Below, one piece after another: positions 9,112 through 17,425 of a DNA stretch of 43,821 nt. Made by a program: the position numbers and the translations under genes. The stretch is taken from assembly GCF_012275575.1 (NCBI RefSeq), contig NZ_NPIH01000113.1:1-43821 (forward strand), written 5' to 3'. The stretch is from Paraburkholderia sp. SG-MS1 (GTDB taxonomy: Bacteria; Pseudomonadota; Gammaproteobacteria; Burkholderiales; Burkholderiaceae). The notes below the pieces were generated by a model, which was not told the DNA's origin, searched no databases, and saw nothing but the letters and a program-made list of their open reading frames with translations. The first letter of the stretch is position 1; each line of letters opens with the position of its first letter.

Positions 9112-9252
9112 GCAGGATTTCAAGCGGCGAGTGAATTGGTCTTTCGTAGTTCGCCCATCAACGGTACTCCGGTTGGTCCCATTACCCCCTTCCTTGATTT
9201 TCATGCACCCTCTGGGCTTCGGCCTTATTTACCATCTTTAGGAACAAGTAAT
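9112..9252 (+). promoter_or_regulatory. long 5' leader of the cold-shock mRNA
   Basis: If the promoter at 9077-9105 is used, the leader is about 140 nt, the length typical of cspA-type mRNAs, in which a structured leader acts as a temperature-responsive switch. The ribosome site AGGA (9240-9243) ends nine bases before the ATG. The leader itself was not folded here; thermosensing is inferred from the family. Confidence 0.5.
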
Positions 9253-9456
9253 ATGGAAACCGGTACCGTCAAGTGGTTCAATGACGCAAAGGGCTTTGGC
9301 TTCATCACGCCGGACGGCGGTGGCGAAGATCTGTTCGCGCATTTCTCGGAAATCCGCACGGAAGGCTTCAAGACGCTGCAAGAAAACCAAAAGGTTACGT
9401 TTGAAGTGAAGACGGGCCCGAAGGGCAAGCAAGCCGCTAACATCAAGCCGGTGTAA
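9253..9456 (+). CDS. cspA: cold-shock domain protein
   Basis: A 67-residue single cold-shock domain (OB-fold) that binds single-stranded RNA and DNA and melts mRNA structure. The RNP1-like [10 protein letters not shown] and RNP2-like LFAHFSEI motifs are both present, preceded by [14 protein letters not shown]. An open frame extends 39 codons upstream, but the ATG at 9253 matches the family exactly and has an AGGA site. The long leader and the strong downstream terminator make a monocistronic unit. Which numbered csp paralogue this is cannot be told from sequence alone. Confidence 0.95.
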   Translation: METGTVKWFNDAKGFGFITPDGGGEDLFAHFSEIRTEGFKTLQENQKVTFEVKTGPKGKQAANIKPV

Positions 9457-9479
9457 GCGACACGCTTCCTTCCGGACGC

Positions 9480-9508
9480 AAAAAACCCCGCCTCGGCGGG
9501 GTTTTTTT
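9480..9508. terminator. Rho-independent terminator after csp
   Basis: The perfect stem CCCCGCC / GGCGGGG (9486-9501) has six A before it and seven T after it. It ends the csp transcript on the plus strand and can also end the convergent Hsp70-like transcript on the minus strand. Confidence 0.92.
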
Positions 9509-9569
9509 ATATCCGTCGCAACTGAATGCGCTGATTATCTTCGCAGTATGCGAGGGATTAGTTTGTTGG

Positions 9570-10829
9570 TTATCCGAACAGACGCCGCGCGTGAATTCCG
9601 AGTCCCGTTGCAACGCTGGCGAGTCGATCGCCGAATACCGCTTTCGCATCCGGAAATGCCGCCGCCAATGCGCCCGATAGAAACGCGAGCCCGGTAGACC
9701 CGCCGGTGAAATACACCGCGCTGACGTCGCGCGGCGCGACGCTGGCCGCCTGGAGCGTATCGCGCGCCGCCTGCACGATGCGCTGCGTCTCTTCGTGGCC
9801 GGCCTTGATGAGCTGGGCTTCGTCGAAGGCGAGGCGCAAGTCGTCTTCCACTTCGTCGAGATCGATGACGGTCTCGCCACCCGCCGCCACACCGATCTTC
9901 GCCTCTTCCGCATGGGCCGCCAGCGCGTGCCCCATACGGCGCTCCACGACGCGCATCAGGCGGTCGTGGTGCTTGACCTGAGTAAACAGGTGCCGCATCA
10001 GCGCGAGTTCGCTGATGCGCTTCGGCGCGTAGACCGTGTTGATCAGGTGCCAGGTCGCCAGATCGAAGTAGATACGGTTGGGGATCTCGCGCCCTTCCGG
10101 ATCGAGCGACTGATAGCCGAGTTCGCGCAGGATCGTCGCCAGTTCCACGCGGCGGTCGAAGTCAGTGCCCGCGACGTGCACACCGTGATGCGCCAGCACG
10201 TCGTCCTTGCGCTCGACGCGCTTCATCCGTTCCGGCCCGACCCGCACCAGCGAAAAGTCCGATGTGCCGCCGCCGATGTCGGCCACCAGCACGAGCCCTT
10301 CCTCGGTCAAATGCGATTCATAGTCGAATGCAGCCGCGATCGGCTCATACTGAAAGTGAATCTCCCGCAGGCCGACCGAGCGCGCGGCGGCTTCCAGTTG
10401 CTGCTGCGCCATCTGGTCGGCGCGTGGATCATCGTCGACGAAAAACACCGGGCGGCCCAGCACCGCGCGGTCGATCGCGCCGCCGGCGCTCTTTTCGGCC
10501 GAGCGCTTGAGGTGATCGACGAAAATCGCGATCACGTCCGTGTACTTGATCGCGGAGCCGTCGCCGAGATCCGTCGAGTTTTCGGCGAGCGGCGAGCCGA
10601 GAATGCTTTTCATCGAGCGCATCAGCCGGCCGTCGAAGCCGTCAATGTACGCCGCCAGCGCCGCCCGCCCGAATTCACGGGTGTCTTCGTCGGTATTGAA
10701 AAAGACGGAGGTGGGCAGCGTCGTGTAGGCGCCTTCGACCGGCGCGAGCTTGAGCAAATCGCCGTCAGGCACGGCCACGGCCGAGTTGGAAGTACCGAAG
10801 TCAATCGCGCAATAGTTCATGGCAGGCAT
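9570..10829 (-). CDS. Hsp70-family ATPase lacking the substrate-binding domain (YegD-like)
   Basis: A 419-residue protein made only of the actin/Hsp70 nucleotide-binding fold. Phosphate-1 loop IDFGTSNS is at residues 9-16, phosphate-2 loop IGGGTSDFSL at 185-194 and the adenosine motif VYFTGGSTGL at 372-381. A true DnaK is about 640 residues and has a peptide-binding domain and lid; neither is present here, as in the E. coli YegD group. The function of that group is not established. Two start codons lie close together (ATG at 10829 or three codons later) and neither has a strong ribosome site. The gene stands alone, convergent with csp and divergent from an MFS gene. Confidence 0.85.
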   Translation of the reverse strand: MPAMNYCAIDFGTSNSAVAVPDGDLLKLAPVEGAYTTLPTSVFFNTDEDTREFGRAALAAYIDGFDGRLMRSMKSILGSPLAENSTDLGDGSAIKYTDVIAIFVDHLKRSAEKSAGGAIDRAVLGRPVFFVDDDPRADQMAQQQLEAAARSVGLREIHFQYEPIAAAFDYESHLTEEGLVLVADIGGGTSDFSLVRVGPERMKRVERKDDVLAHHGVHVAGTDFDRRVELATILRELGYQSLDPEGREIPNRIYFDLATWHLINTVYAPKRISELALMRHLFTQVKHHDRLMRVVERRMGHALAAHAEEAKIGVAAGGETVIDLDEVEDDLRLAFDEAQLIKAGHEETQRIVQAARDTLQAASVAPRDVSAVYFTGGSTGLAFLSGALAAAFPDAKAVFGDRLASVATGLGIHARRLFG

Positions 10830-11006
10830 CGCCGCTCAGCTGGCGCGGACAGAAGGGGGAGCGGCTTTGTAACACGAAAGCTCAATTAGCATCAACTCAC
10901 GCTTTCGAGCCGGCCGCAACGAGGCAAAAGTTCGCTCGACGGAACGAATATTGCTCTTTTCGACAGAATACGCCACCAAATTTCCTTATTGAGGAGACTT
11001 CAAGCA

Positions 11007-12482
11007 ATGAGCGCGCCGCCGACTGCCGCTGTTCACGAGAAAAACGCCGCACTGATCGAAACGGACCTGCCCTCGCGGCTCGACCGCTTGCCTTGGGGCC
11101 GCTTTCATTCGCTGATCGTGGTGGCGCTCGGCATCACGTGGCTGCTCGACGGTCTCGAAGTGACCTTGGCGGGCGCCGTCGCGAGCGCACTGAAGTCCAG
11201 TCCGTTGTTGCGCTTTTCGAACGCCGACGTAGGCCTGGCAGGCAGCGCATACATCGCGGGCGCCGTGCTCGGGGCGCTGGGTTTCGGCTGGCTGACCGAC
11301 CGGCTCGGCCGCCGCAAGCTGTTTTTCATTACGCTCGCCGTCTATCTGGCCGCAACGGCGGCGACCGCGCTATCGTGGAATCTGGCCAGCTTCATGCTGT
11401 TTCGCTTCCTGACCGGCGCGGGGATCGGTGGCGAATACACGGCGATCAACTCGACCATCCAGGAATTCACCCCGGCGCGGGTGCGCGGATGGACCGATCT
11501 GGGCATCAACGGCACCTTCTGGGTCGGCGCGGGGCTCGGCGCGGCAGGCTCGCTGGTGCTGCTCGATCCTCATCTGCTGCCGGCCGACTGGGGGTGGCGC
11601 GCATGCTTTTTCATCGGCGCAGTGCTCGCCCTCGTGATCCTGCCAATGCGCATCTGGGTGCCCGAGAGCCCGCGCTGGCTGCTGACGCATGGCGATGAGT
11701 CCGACGCGCGCTCGATCGTCGAAGGCATCGAAGCGCGTTTTCGCAAAGAAGGCCACGCCCTCCCCGACGCCCGGCTCACACGTCTGCGGCTGCGCGCGCG
11801 TGCGCACACGCCGTTGCGCGAGGTGTTCGATACGCTGTTCAACGTGCACCGGCGCCGCGCGCTGGTCGGCCTCACGTTGATGACCGCGCAGGCGTTCTTC
11901 TACAACGCGATTTTCTTCACTTACGCGCTCGTGCTCACCGATTTTTACCAGGTGCCGGGCGACCACATCGGCTGGTATCTGCTGCCCTTCGCGCTCGGCA
12001 ATTTTCTCGGACCGCTGCTGCTCGGGCGGCTTTTCGACGTGATCGGGCGGCGCAAGATGATCGCGGCGACTTACGGCATGTCCGCGATTCTGCTGACGCT
12101 GAGCGGGTATTTGTTCGAGCAGCAGTTACTCACCGTCGTCACGCAGACGATTGCCTGGATGGTGATTTTCTTCTTCGCGTCGGCAGCGGCGAGTTCGGCG
12201 TACCTGACGGTCAGCGAATCGTTCCCGCTCGAAATCCGCGCGCTGGCGATTGCAATCTTCTACGCGTTCGGCACGGCGCTCGGCGGCATCATCGGCCCGG
12301 CGTTCTTCGGGAGGCTGATCGACACGCATCAGCGCAGCGCCGTGTTCTCGGGCTACCTGGTGGGCTCGGGGCTGATGCTCGTGGCGGCCATCGTGGCGGC
12401 GATCTGGGGCGTGGACGCGGAGCGGAAATCGCTCGAACATGTGGCGACGCCGCTCTCGAGCGTCGCGGACGAAGTGGAATAA
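11007..12482 (+). CDS. MFS transporter, substrate unknown
   Basis: A 491-residue inner-membrane secondary transporter with 12 expected helices. The major-facilitator loop motif DRLGRRKLF is between helices 2 and 3 and is repeated as RLFDVIGRRKM in the second half. The GAGIGGEYTAINSTIQE segment resembles the sugar/metabolite:proton symporter branches. The ATG at 11007 is chosen because GAGGAG lies ten bases upstream; the open frame begins six codons earlier at a TTG that overlaps this site. The stop codon overlaps the A-tract of a terminator. No pathway genes are adjacent, so the substrate is open. Confidence 0.88.
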   Translation: MSAPPTAAVHEKNAALIETDLPSRLDRLPWGRFHSLIVVALGITWLLDGLEVTLAGAVASALKSSPLLRFSNADVGLAGSAYIAGAVLGALGFGWLTDRLGRRKLFFITLAVYLAATAATALSWNLASFMLFRFLTGAGIGGEYTAINSTIQEFTPARVRGWTDLGINGTFWVGAGLGAAGSLVLLDPHLLPADWGWRACFFIGAVLALVILPMRIWVPESPRWLLTHGDESDARSIVEGIEARFRKEGHALPDARLTRLRLRARAHTPLREVFDTLFNVHRRRALVGLTLMTAQAFFYNAIFFTYALVLTDFYQVPGDHIGWYLLPFALGNFLGPLLLGRLFDVIGRRKMIAATYGMSAILLTLSGYLFEQQLLTVVTQTIAWMVIFFFASAAASSAYLTVSESFPLEIRALAIAIFYAFGTALGGIIGPAFFGRLIDTHQRSAVFSGYLVGSGLMLVAAIVAAIWGVDAERKSLEHVATPLSSVADEVE

Positions 12483-12511
12483 AAAACGCGCGGACGTTGC
12501 CGCGCGCTTTT
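12481..12511. terminator. bidirectional Rho-independent terminator
   Basis: The stem CGCGCGG / CCGCGCG (12487-12506) has a 6-nt loop, six A before and four T after. It lies between the convergent MFS (plus) and nitroreductase (minus) genes. Confidence 0.8.
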
Positions 12512-12532
12512 CCATCCAGTGCGGTGAGCTGC

Positions 12533-13126
12533 TCAGAGAGCCTTCTTCCAGCCGCCGCCGTAGGCGACGTCGGCCAGCGGCAGACGCTGACGCACCGATT
12601 TCTCGCGCTCGCGCAGCACCGGATCGAGCTTGTCGACTTCGCCGTAGTGCCCGAGCGAAATGATCGCGATCACGTCGACGTCGTTCGGCAGCGCGAACGT
12701 CGTGCGGAACGCGTTCGGATCGAAGCCGCTCATCTGATGCGCAGCCAGCCCGAGCGCATGCGCCTGCAACACCAGCGCCATCGCCGCGGAACCGGCATCG
12801 TACGCGGCGCAGCGGTTTACTTCGCCCTTGTTCGTCAGCGTGTGCGTGGTCACGGCGATCAGCACCGGCGCGCGCGAATTCCAGCCCTGGTTGAACGGCA
12901 CCAGCGTCGCGAAAGCCTGCTTGAACGAAACTTCATCGACACTGCGATCGAAGACGAGAAAACGCCACGGTTGCGCGTTGTAAGCAGACGGCGCCCAGCG
13001 CGCCGCTTCGAGCACCGAGCGCAAATGCTCGCGACTCACCGGCTCGCTCGAATACGCGCGCGGGCTCCAGCGGCCTGCAATCAGCTCGTGAATGGCAACT
13101 TCGGTAGGGGCGGGTTTGATGGTCAT
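12533..13126 (-). CDS. nitroreductase-family FMN oxidoreductase
   Basis: A 197-residue flavoprotein of the nitroreductase fold, a family that transfers hydride from NAD(P)H to quinones, nitro compounds or other acceptors. The FMN phosphate-binding N-terminus RWSPRAYSSEPVS (about 18-30), APSAYNAQPWRFLVF (about 46-60) and the C-terminal ISLGHYGE region are typical. The ATG at 13126 has GAGAG upstream and gives the family length; the frame continues upstream to 13282 without family similarity. The physiological acceptor is unknown. It is separated from the next minus-strand gene by a likely terminator. Confidence 0.87.
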   Translation of the reverse strand: MTIKPAPTEVAIHELIAGRWSPRAYSSEPVSREHLRSVLEAARWAPSAYNAQPWRFLVFDRSVDEVSFKQAFATLVPFNQGWNSRAPVLIAVTTHTLTNKGEVNRCAAYDAGSAAMALVLQAHALGLAAHQMSGFDPNAFRTTFALPNDVDVIAIISLGHYGEVDKLDPVLREREKSVRQRLPLADVAYGGGWKKAL

Positions 13127-13243
13127 GCGCTTCTCTCGGTCGAAATTCATGATCGCCGGGCGGTCGCCCGGGGTCACATAGCATAACCGGGGTTCGGCGC
13201 GCGCGCTCCAACAAGCGGTTAGTTTGTTTCCACGTGGCTTGCA

Positions 13244-13277
13244 AAAGGAACGGCCGCCGGTTTCACCCGACGGCCGT
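13244..13277 (-). terminator. probable terminator of the MFS gene at 13331-14614
   Basis: On the minus strand ACGGCCGTCGG pairs with CCGGCGGCCGT (13250-13277, 11 bp including one G-U, 6-nt loop), followed by TCCTTTTG. The T-run is interrupted, so strength is uncertain. Confidence 0.55.
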
Positions 13278-13283
13278 CGCATG

Positions 13284-13315
13284 TTGCTTCGTCGCTTCGT
13301 TGCTTCGTTGCTTCA
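13284..13315. repeat. four tandem 8-bp repeats (TTGCTTCG)
   Basis: Four consecutive units TTGCTTCG, TCGCTTCG, TTGCTTCG and TTGCTTCA lie in the short gap between the MFS stop and its terminator hairpin. Such a run is prone to slippage; it is outside any recognised gene. Confidence 0.8.
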
Positions 13316-13330
13316 TTACGAAGCGCAGCT

Positions 13331-14614
13331 TTACACCGCCTGCGGCTCGGGCACTTTCGCCGGACGATTGATCCGCAACACGATCACTGCCGCGACCAGA
13401 CACAGCCCACCTGAAATCATCGACGCCACCGTATAGGTGCCGAGGCTCGCGCGCAGCATGCCCGCGCCAAGCGCCGCAAACGCCGCGCCGAGCTGGTGGC
13501 CCGCGACCACCCAGCCGAACACCACGGGCGCCGCTTCCTTGCCGTACACGTCGGTTGCGAGACGCACGGTCGGCGGAACGGTGGCGATCCAGTCGAGCCC
13601 GTAGAACACGGCGAACAACGGCAGCCCGAAGAAGTCGATACCGAACGCGTGCGGCAAATACATCAGCGACAAGCCCCGCAAGCCGTAGTACCAGAACAGC
13701 AACACGCGGCTATTGAAGCGGTCCGACAGCCAGCCCGACAGCGTCGTACCGAACAGATCGAAGATGCCCATCGCGGCGAGCAGCGACGCACCTTGCACCT
13801 CGGTCATGCCGTAGTCGCCGCACATGGCGATCAGGTGGGTGCCGACGTAGCCGTTGGTGCTCGCGCCGCAGATAAAAAAGCTGAAGAACAGCAGCCAGAA
13901 ATCACGGGTTTTGCTCGCCATGGCCAGCGTGCCGAACGCGATAGCGAGCGGATTCTGCCTGGTGACGGTGCTCGCGACCGGCGCGTCGTGCGGTTCGCCA
14001 TACGGACGCAGTTTCATGTCGGCCGGGCGCTCGGGCAGCAGAAAGGCGACCAGCGGAATCACCACCGCCGCCGCGAGTGCGACGACCCACACGACCTGAC
14101 GCCAGCCGTGATGCTCTGCGATGGCCGCGAGCATCGGCAGGAACACCAGTTGGCCGGTGGCCGAACTGGCCGTGAGAATGCCCATGACGAGGCCGCGGCG
14201 CGTGGTGAACCAGCGCGTGACCACGGTCGCGGACAGCGACAGCGCGGCGACGCCGGTCGAACCGCCCACCATCACGCCCCAGATCAGCACCATCTGCCAT
14301 GGATGCGTCATCAGCGACGACAGCGCTACACCCGCCGCCATCGTGCCGAGCGCGACGAGCAGCGTGGGGCGCACGCCGAAGCGCTGCATGGCCGCCGCCG
14401 CGAACGGCCCCATCAGGCCGTAGAGTGCGATGTTCACGGAGATGGCCAGCGAGATCGTCGCGCGGCTCCAGCCGAACTGGTGCTCGAGCGGCACCATCAT
14501 CACGCTCGGCGTGGCGCGCGTGCCGGCCGCCGCCAGCAATACCAGAAACACCACCGCGACTGTCAACCAGCCGTAGTGGAACCGTCCGCCAATCAGTCTC
14601 GCTGCCCAGTTCAT
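13331..14614 (-). CDS. MFS transporter, monocarboxylate-porter type
   Basis: A 427-residue inner-membrane transporter with 12 expected helices. The motif MVPLEHQFGWSRATISLAIS near residues 40-59 is the FGWSR pattern seen in the monocarboxylate/oxalate-formate branch of the major facilitator superfamily, and TRWFTTRRGLVMGI follows in the loop between helices 4 and 5. The substrate is unknown; small organic acids are the usual class. It is divergently transcribed from a TetR-family gene, and the 160-bp gap holds three operator-like palindromes. This strongly suggests that the TetR protein controls this transporter. Confidence 0.88.
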   Translation of the reverse strand: MNWAARLIGGRFHYGWLTVAVVFLVLLAAAGTRATPSVMMVPLEHQFGWSRATISLAISVNIALYGLMGPFAAAAMQRFGVRPTLLVALGTMAAGVALSSLMTHPWQMVLIWGVMVGGSTGVAALSLSATVVTRWFTTRRGLVMGILTASSATGQLVFLPMLAAIAEHHGWRQVVWVVALAAAVVIPLVAFLLPERPADMKLRPYGEPHDAPVASTVTRQNPLAIAFGTLAMASKTRDFWLLFFSFFICGASTNGYVGTHLIAMCGDYGMTEVQGASLLAAMGIFDLFGTTLSGWLSDRFNSRVLLFWYYGLRGLSLMYLPHAFGIDFFGLPLFAVFYGLDWIATVPPTVRLATDVYGKEAAPVVFGWVVAGHQLGAAFAALGAGMLRASLGTYTVASMISGGLCLVAAVIVLRINRPAKVPEPQAV

Positions 14615-14662
14615 TGGTTCTCCAATCGACGCTTCGCCTCGCGGGCTGCGTCGTTCGTATTA

Positions 14663-14677
14663 TTACGGGTCCCGTAA
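14663..14677. promoter_or_regulatory. operator-like palindrome 1
   Basis: Perfect palindrome TTACGGGTCCCGTAA, with 7-bp arms around one central T, nearest to the MFS gene start. It shares the ends TTAC and GTAA with site 3. Confidence 0.55.
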
Positions 14678-14682
14678 AGGAT

Positions 14683-14702
14683 TTGTGACAGATCAGTCAC
14701 AA
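14683..14702. promoter_or_regulatory. operator-like palindrome 2
   Basis: TTGTGAC and GTCACAA (7-bp arms) are separated by six bases. The inner 14 bases TGACAGATCAGTCA fit the same pattern as site 3. Confidence 0.6.
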
Positions 14703-14718
14703 TGGTGTTGCGATGTTA

Positions 14719-14734
14719 GTTACTGGTCGGTAAC
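14719..14734. promoter_or_regulatory. operator-like palindrome 3
   Basis: GTTAC and GTAAC are separated by six bases, giving the inner 14-mer TTACTGGTCGGTAA, which shares a TKACWGRTCRGTMA pattern with site 2. It lies 41 bp before the TetR ATG, well placed for autorepression. Confidence 0.6.
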
Positions 14735-14774
14735 ATGTCAAGGCGTCAATTCAGTTCCAATCAGGTGGCCCATC

Positions 14775-15413
14775 ATGTCCGAGAGCAACACTCCCAAGCC
14801 GACCGCTAAAGCCCGTGCACGCGGTGCGCAGACGGCCGGGCCGCAGGCGCAGCGCAATCTGCTGCACGCCGCGAGCGAGCTGTTCTACCGCGAAGGCGTG
14901 CGCACGGTCGGCGTCGACGCGGTGGTCGAGCGTGCGGGCGTCAACAAGATGAGTCTGTACCGCCAGTTCTCGTCGAAAGACGAATTGGTGATGGCTTATC
15001 TCGAACAGCAGGACGAGCGGTTCTTCGGCTACGTGGAGAGGAGTTTCGCCAAGCATCCGGGCGAGCCGGCGAAGCAGCTTCAGCAGTATTTCGACGACCT
15101 CTCGGTGCGCGCGTCGGTGGACGACTATCGCGGCTGTCCGTTCGTGAACGTGTCGGTGGAGTTTTCGGACCCCGGGCACCCGGCCCGGCAGTTCGTCTTT
15201 CGCAACAAGCAGCGTTTGATGGGACGGCTCATCGAACTGTCGACGGCGGCCGCCGCTGACGATCCAGAGGCGCTCGCAAATGCACTGGGTCTGGTGATCG
15301 AGGGCGTCTATGCGGCCAGCCAGACCTACGGCCCAGGATGCGGACCTATCCTGGCCGCACCGAAAGTCGCCGCGCAGTTGATCGCCGCCGCATGCGGTGG
15401 GACGCGGGTTTGA
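14775..15413 (+). CDS. TetR-family transcriptional regulator
   Basis: A 212-residue repressor-type protein. The helix-turn-helix region is near residues 30-75 (AASELFYREGVRTVGVDAVV, RAGVNKMSLYRQFSSKDELV), the TetR N-terminal domain. The C-terminal ligand domain (about 85-205) contains YRGCPFVNVSVEFSDPGHPA, a pattern common in one TetR subgroup. The ATG at 14775 has AGGTGG six bases upstream; the frame opens further back without family similarity. It is divergent from an MFS transporter with three palindromes between them, the classic arrangement of a ligand-responsive repressor and its exporter or importer. The inducer is unknown. Confidence 0.92.
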   Translation: MSESNTPKPTAKARARGAQTAGPQAQRNLLHAASELFYREGVRTVGVDAVVERAGVNKMSLYRQFSSKDELVMAYLEQQDERFFGYVERSFAKHPGEPAKQLQQYFDDLSVRASVDDYRGCPFVNVSVEFSDPGHPARQFVFRNKQRLMGRLIELSTAAAADDPEALANALGLVIEGVYAASQTYGPGCGPILAAPKVAAQLIAAACGGTRV

Positions 15414-15539
15414 TCTGAAGCGGAGTCGAGCCGGGGGCTGCGCCCGTTGCGCGCCGGGAATCGCGCCGTGAGCAGGGCAGCGCCGGCTCGCGCCGTTAGA
15501 ATGGTGCTTTTCGCCCCTTTATCCGCCGTGTCGCCTGCC

Positions 15540-16094
15540 ATGCCGTTGCCCGTCGAATCCCACGATGCCGTCGTTGCCGCCACCCGTCACTGGCTGACCC
15601 AGGCCGTGATCGGACTCAATTTGTGTCCGTTCGCGAAAGCCGTGCACGCGAAGGGGCAAATTCGCTACGCCGTGAGCGGGGCCGCGGACATGGAGGCCGT
15701 CTTGACCGATCTCGAAGCCGAGTTGCAGACGCTGGTGGCCGCCGATCCGCAGGCCATCGACACGACGCTGCTGATCCTGCCGCGCGCGCCAGGCGATTTT
15801 CTCGACTTCAACGATTGCCTGTTTTTCGCCGACCGGCTCATCAAGCAGCTTCGGCTCGAAGGGGTCGTTCAGATCGCGAGCTTTCACCCCGCTTACCAGT
15901 TCGAAGGCAGCGACCCGGACGATATCGAGAACTACACGAATCGGGCGCCCTATCCGATCCTGCATCTGCTGCGGGAAGACAGCATCGAGAGAGCGGTTCA
16001 GGCGTTCCCCGATGCCGAAAATATTTACGGGCGCAATCAGGCGACGCTGCGGCGAATCGGTCTTGCAGGCTGGAACGAATTGATGAAGCGCTGA
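15540..16094 (+). CDS. DUF1415 family protein
   Basis: A 184-residue cytosolic protein of the DUF1415 family, whose function is not established. Conserved landmarks are IGLNLCPFAKAV (about 24-35) with a single Cys, LLILPRAPGDFLDFNDCL (about 78-95) and SFHPAYQFEGSDPDDIENYT (about 115-134). The start at 15540 gives the usual N-terminus (MPLPVESHDAVV), but no good ribosome site precedes it; an in-frame ATG 39 bases earlier is an alternative. The preceding TetR gene ends 126 bp upstream on the same strand. Confidence 0.85.
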   Translation: MPLPVESHDAVVAATRHWLTQAVIGLNLCPFAKAVHAKGQIRYAVSGAADMEAVLTDLEAELQTLVAADPQAIDTTLLILPRAPGDFLDFNDCLFFADRLIKQLRLEGVVQIASFHPAYQFEGSDPDDIENYTNRAPYPILHLLREDSIERAVQAFPDAENIYGRNQATLRRIGLAGWNELMKR

Positions 16095-16200
16095 ACGTAA
16101 GCGCGAGGACGGAGAGTTGCAATCCCGGTGGGGCCAGTGGCGCTCCCCCACAAAAGCCGCTTTCTCATTGAAGAAGCCTCACCTCGTCGGCCGGAACAAA

Positions 16201-17043
16201 TCAGGCCTCAATAAAAAACCGCTCTTTCAACTCCTGAATACCGAGCGTGTCCATCACCTCATTGAGCCGTTCGGCCGGCCGGCGCCGCGGCAGATCCTTG
16301 TACTGCGCGATGATCAGTTCGTTTTTCATCGAATGCTCCCAGCCGACCAGTTCGGTCACGCTGACCTGATACCCATGCGCCTCGAGCTGCAGGCAGCGCA
16401 GCACATTCGTGATCTGGCTGCCGAATTCCCGCGTGTGCAACGGATGCCGCCAAATCTCCGTCAACGCATTGCCGAGCGACTTGCCCTTGTTTTGCCGTAG
16501 CACGCCGGCCACCTCGGCCTGACAGCATGGCACCACCACGATGTACTTGGCCCGCTTGTCGAGCGCGAACCGGATCGCGTCGTCGGTAGCGGTGTTGCAC
16601 GCGTGCAGCGCCGTCACGATGTCGATCTGCGCCGGCAAACGCGTCGACGAAATCGACTCCGCGACTGACAGGTTCAGAAACGACATCCCCGTAAAACCCA
16701 GCCGCACAGCCAACTCTTCGGACTTCGTCACGAGATCTTCGCGGGTTTCAATGCCGTAAATGTGTGAAGCCCCACCCGCCGCGCTCTGAAACTCCTTGAA
16801 GAAAAGATCGTAAAGAATAAAACCTAGATATGACTTGCCCGCGCCGTGGTCGACGAGCGTCAAGGCGCCCTGCTTGTCCTTGAGGTCTTTGAGCAGCGGC
16901 TCGATGAACTGGAACAGGTGATAGACCTGCTTGAGCTTGCGCCGGCTGTCCTGATTCATCTTGCCGTCGCGCGTGAGGATATGGAGCTCCTTCAGCAACT
17001 CGACGGATTGGTTCGGACGGATTTCGTGGGTTTTGCTGGACAT
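16201..17043 (-). CDS. class I SAM-dependent methyltransferase (Methyltransf_32-like)
   Basis: A 280-residue protein whose central part is a Rossmann-type methyltransferase: motif I region TLVDHGAGKSYLGFILYD (about 62-79), an acidic IYGIETREDLV strand, and ALHACNTATDDAIRFAL followed by IVVVPCCQAEVAG (about 145-182). The HACNTATD and PCCQ elements match a family of uncharacterised, possibly RNA-directed, methyltransferases. The ATG at 17043 is preferred; a TTG five codons earlier is also open. There is no operon context. The substrate is unknown. Confidence 0.8.
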   Translation of the reverse strand: MSSKTHEIRPNQSVELLKELHILTRDGKMNQDSRRKLKQVYHLFQFIEPLLKDLKDKQGALTLVDHGAGKSYLGFILYDLFFKEFQSAAGGASHIYGIETREDLVTKSEELAVRLGFTGMSFLNLSVAESISSTRLPAQIDIVTALHACNTATDDAIRFALDKRAKYIVVVPCCQAEVAGVLRQNKGKSLGNALTEIWRHPLHTREFGSQITNVLRCLQLEAHGYQVSVTELVGWEHSMKNELIIAQYKDLPRRRPAERLNEVMDTLGIQELKERFFIEA

Positions 17044-17425
17044 CGTACGTACCGCCAACTATTGCAACGCGAACGTGCGACAGATGACGGAAAAAGGGAA
17101 AAGTTGCTGCCAGTTTACCCAAAGTGCGACTCGATCACCCAGCGAGCCACGCAAACCAAGCGGAAATGCATCAACCTGGAACGCTTCCTGCTCGAAAAGC
17201 ATCAGGAAAACGTGCCGGGGAGTGACTGAAAACAGCTTGCGCCCCGGCTCCGGCCGATCCCGCAAGCCGTGTCGCCGATAACAAGAAGCTGCCGGCCGTG
17301 GCACCGATCACGCGAACCGAATGCATGTGGGGAGGACGGCCGCGCAAAGCGGGCCGAACGTTACGTAACCAGCAGCGCGCCGAGACTTCAACCGGACGCG
17401 TGCTCGGATGACAGAAGAGGCGGCA
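17044..17425. other. 382-bp gap between divergent genes, no feature seen
   Basis: It separates the divergent methyltransferase and the 106-residue protein, so both promoters should lie here. No well-spaced -35/-10 pair, hairpin terminator or convincing small gene was found. The short open frames present are antisense or overlapping ones without family features. Confidence 0.6.

Noticed and set aside
9795..10889. 364-codon plus-strand frame over the Hsp70-like gene
   Set aside because: The Hsp70 nucleotide-binding motifs lie on the minus strand; this frame has none.
13496..14677. 393-codon plus-strand frame over the MFS gene
   Set aside because: Low-complexity His/Arg/Gln translation; the membrane protein on the minus strand is clear.
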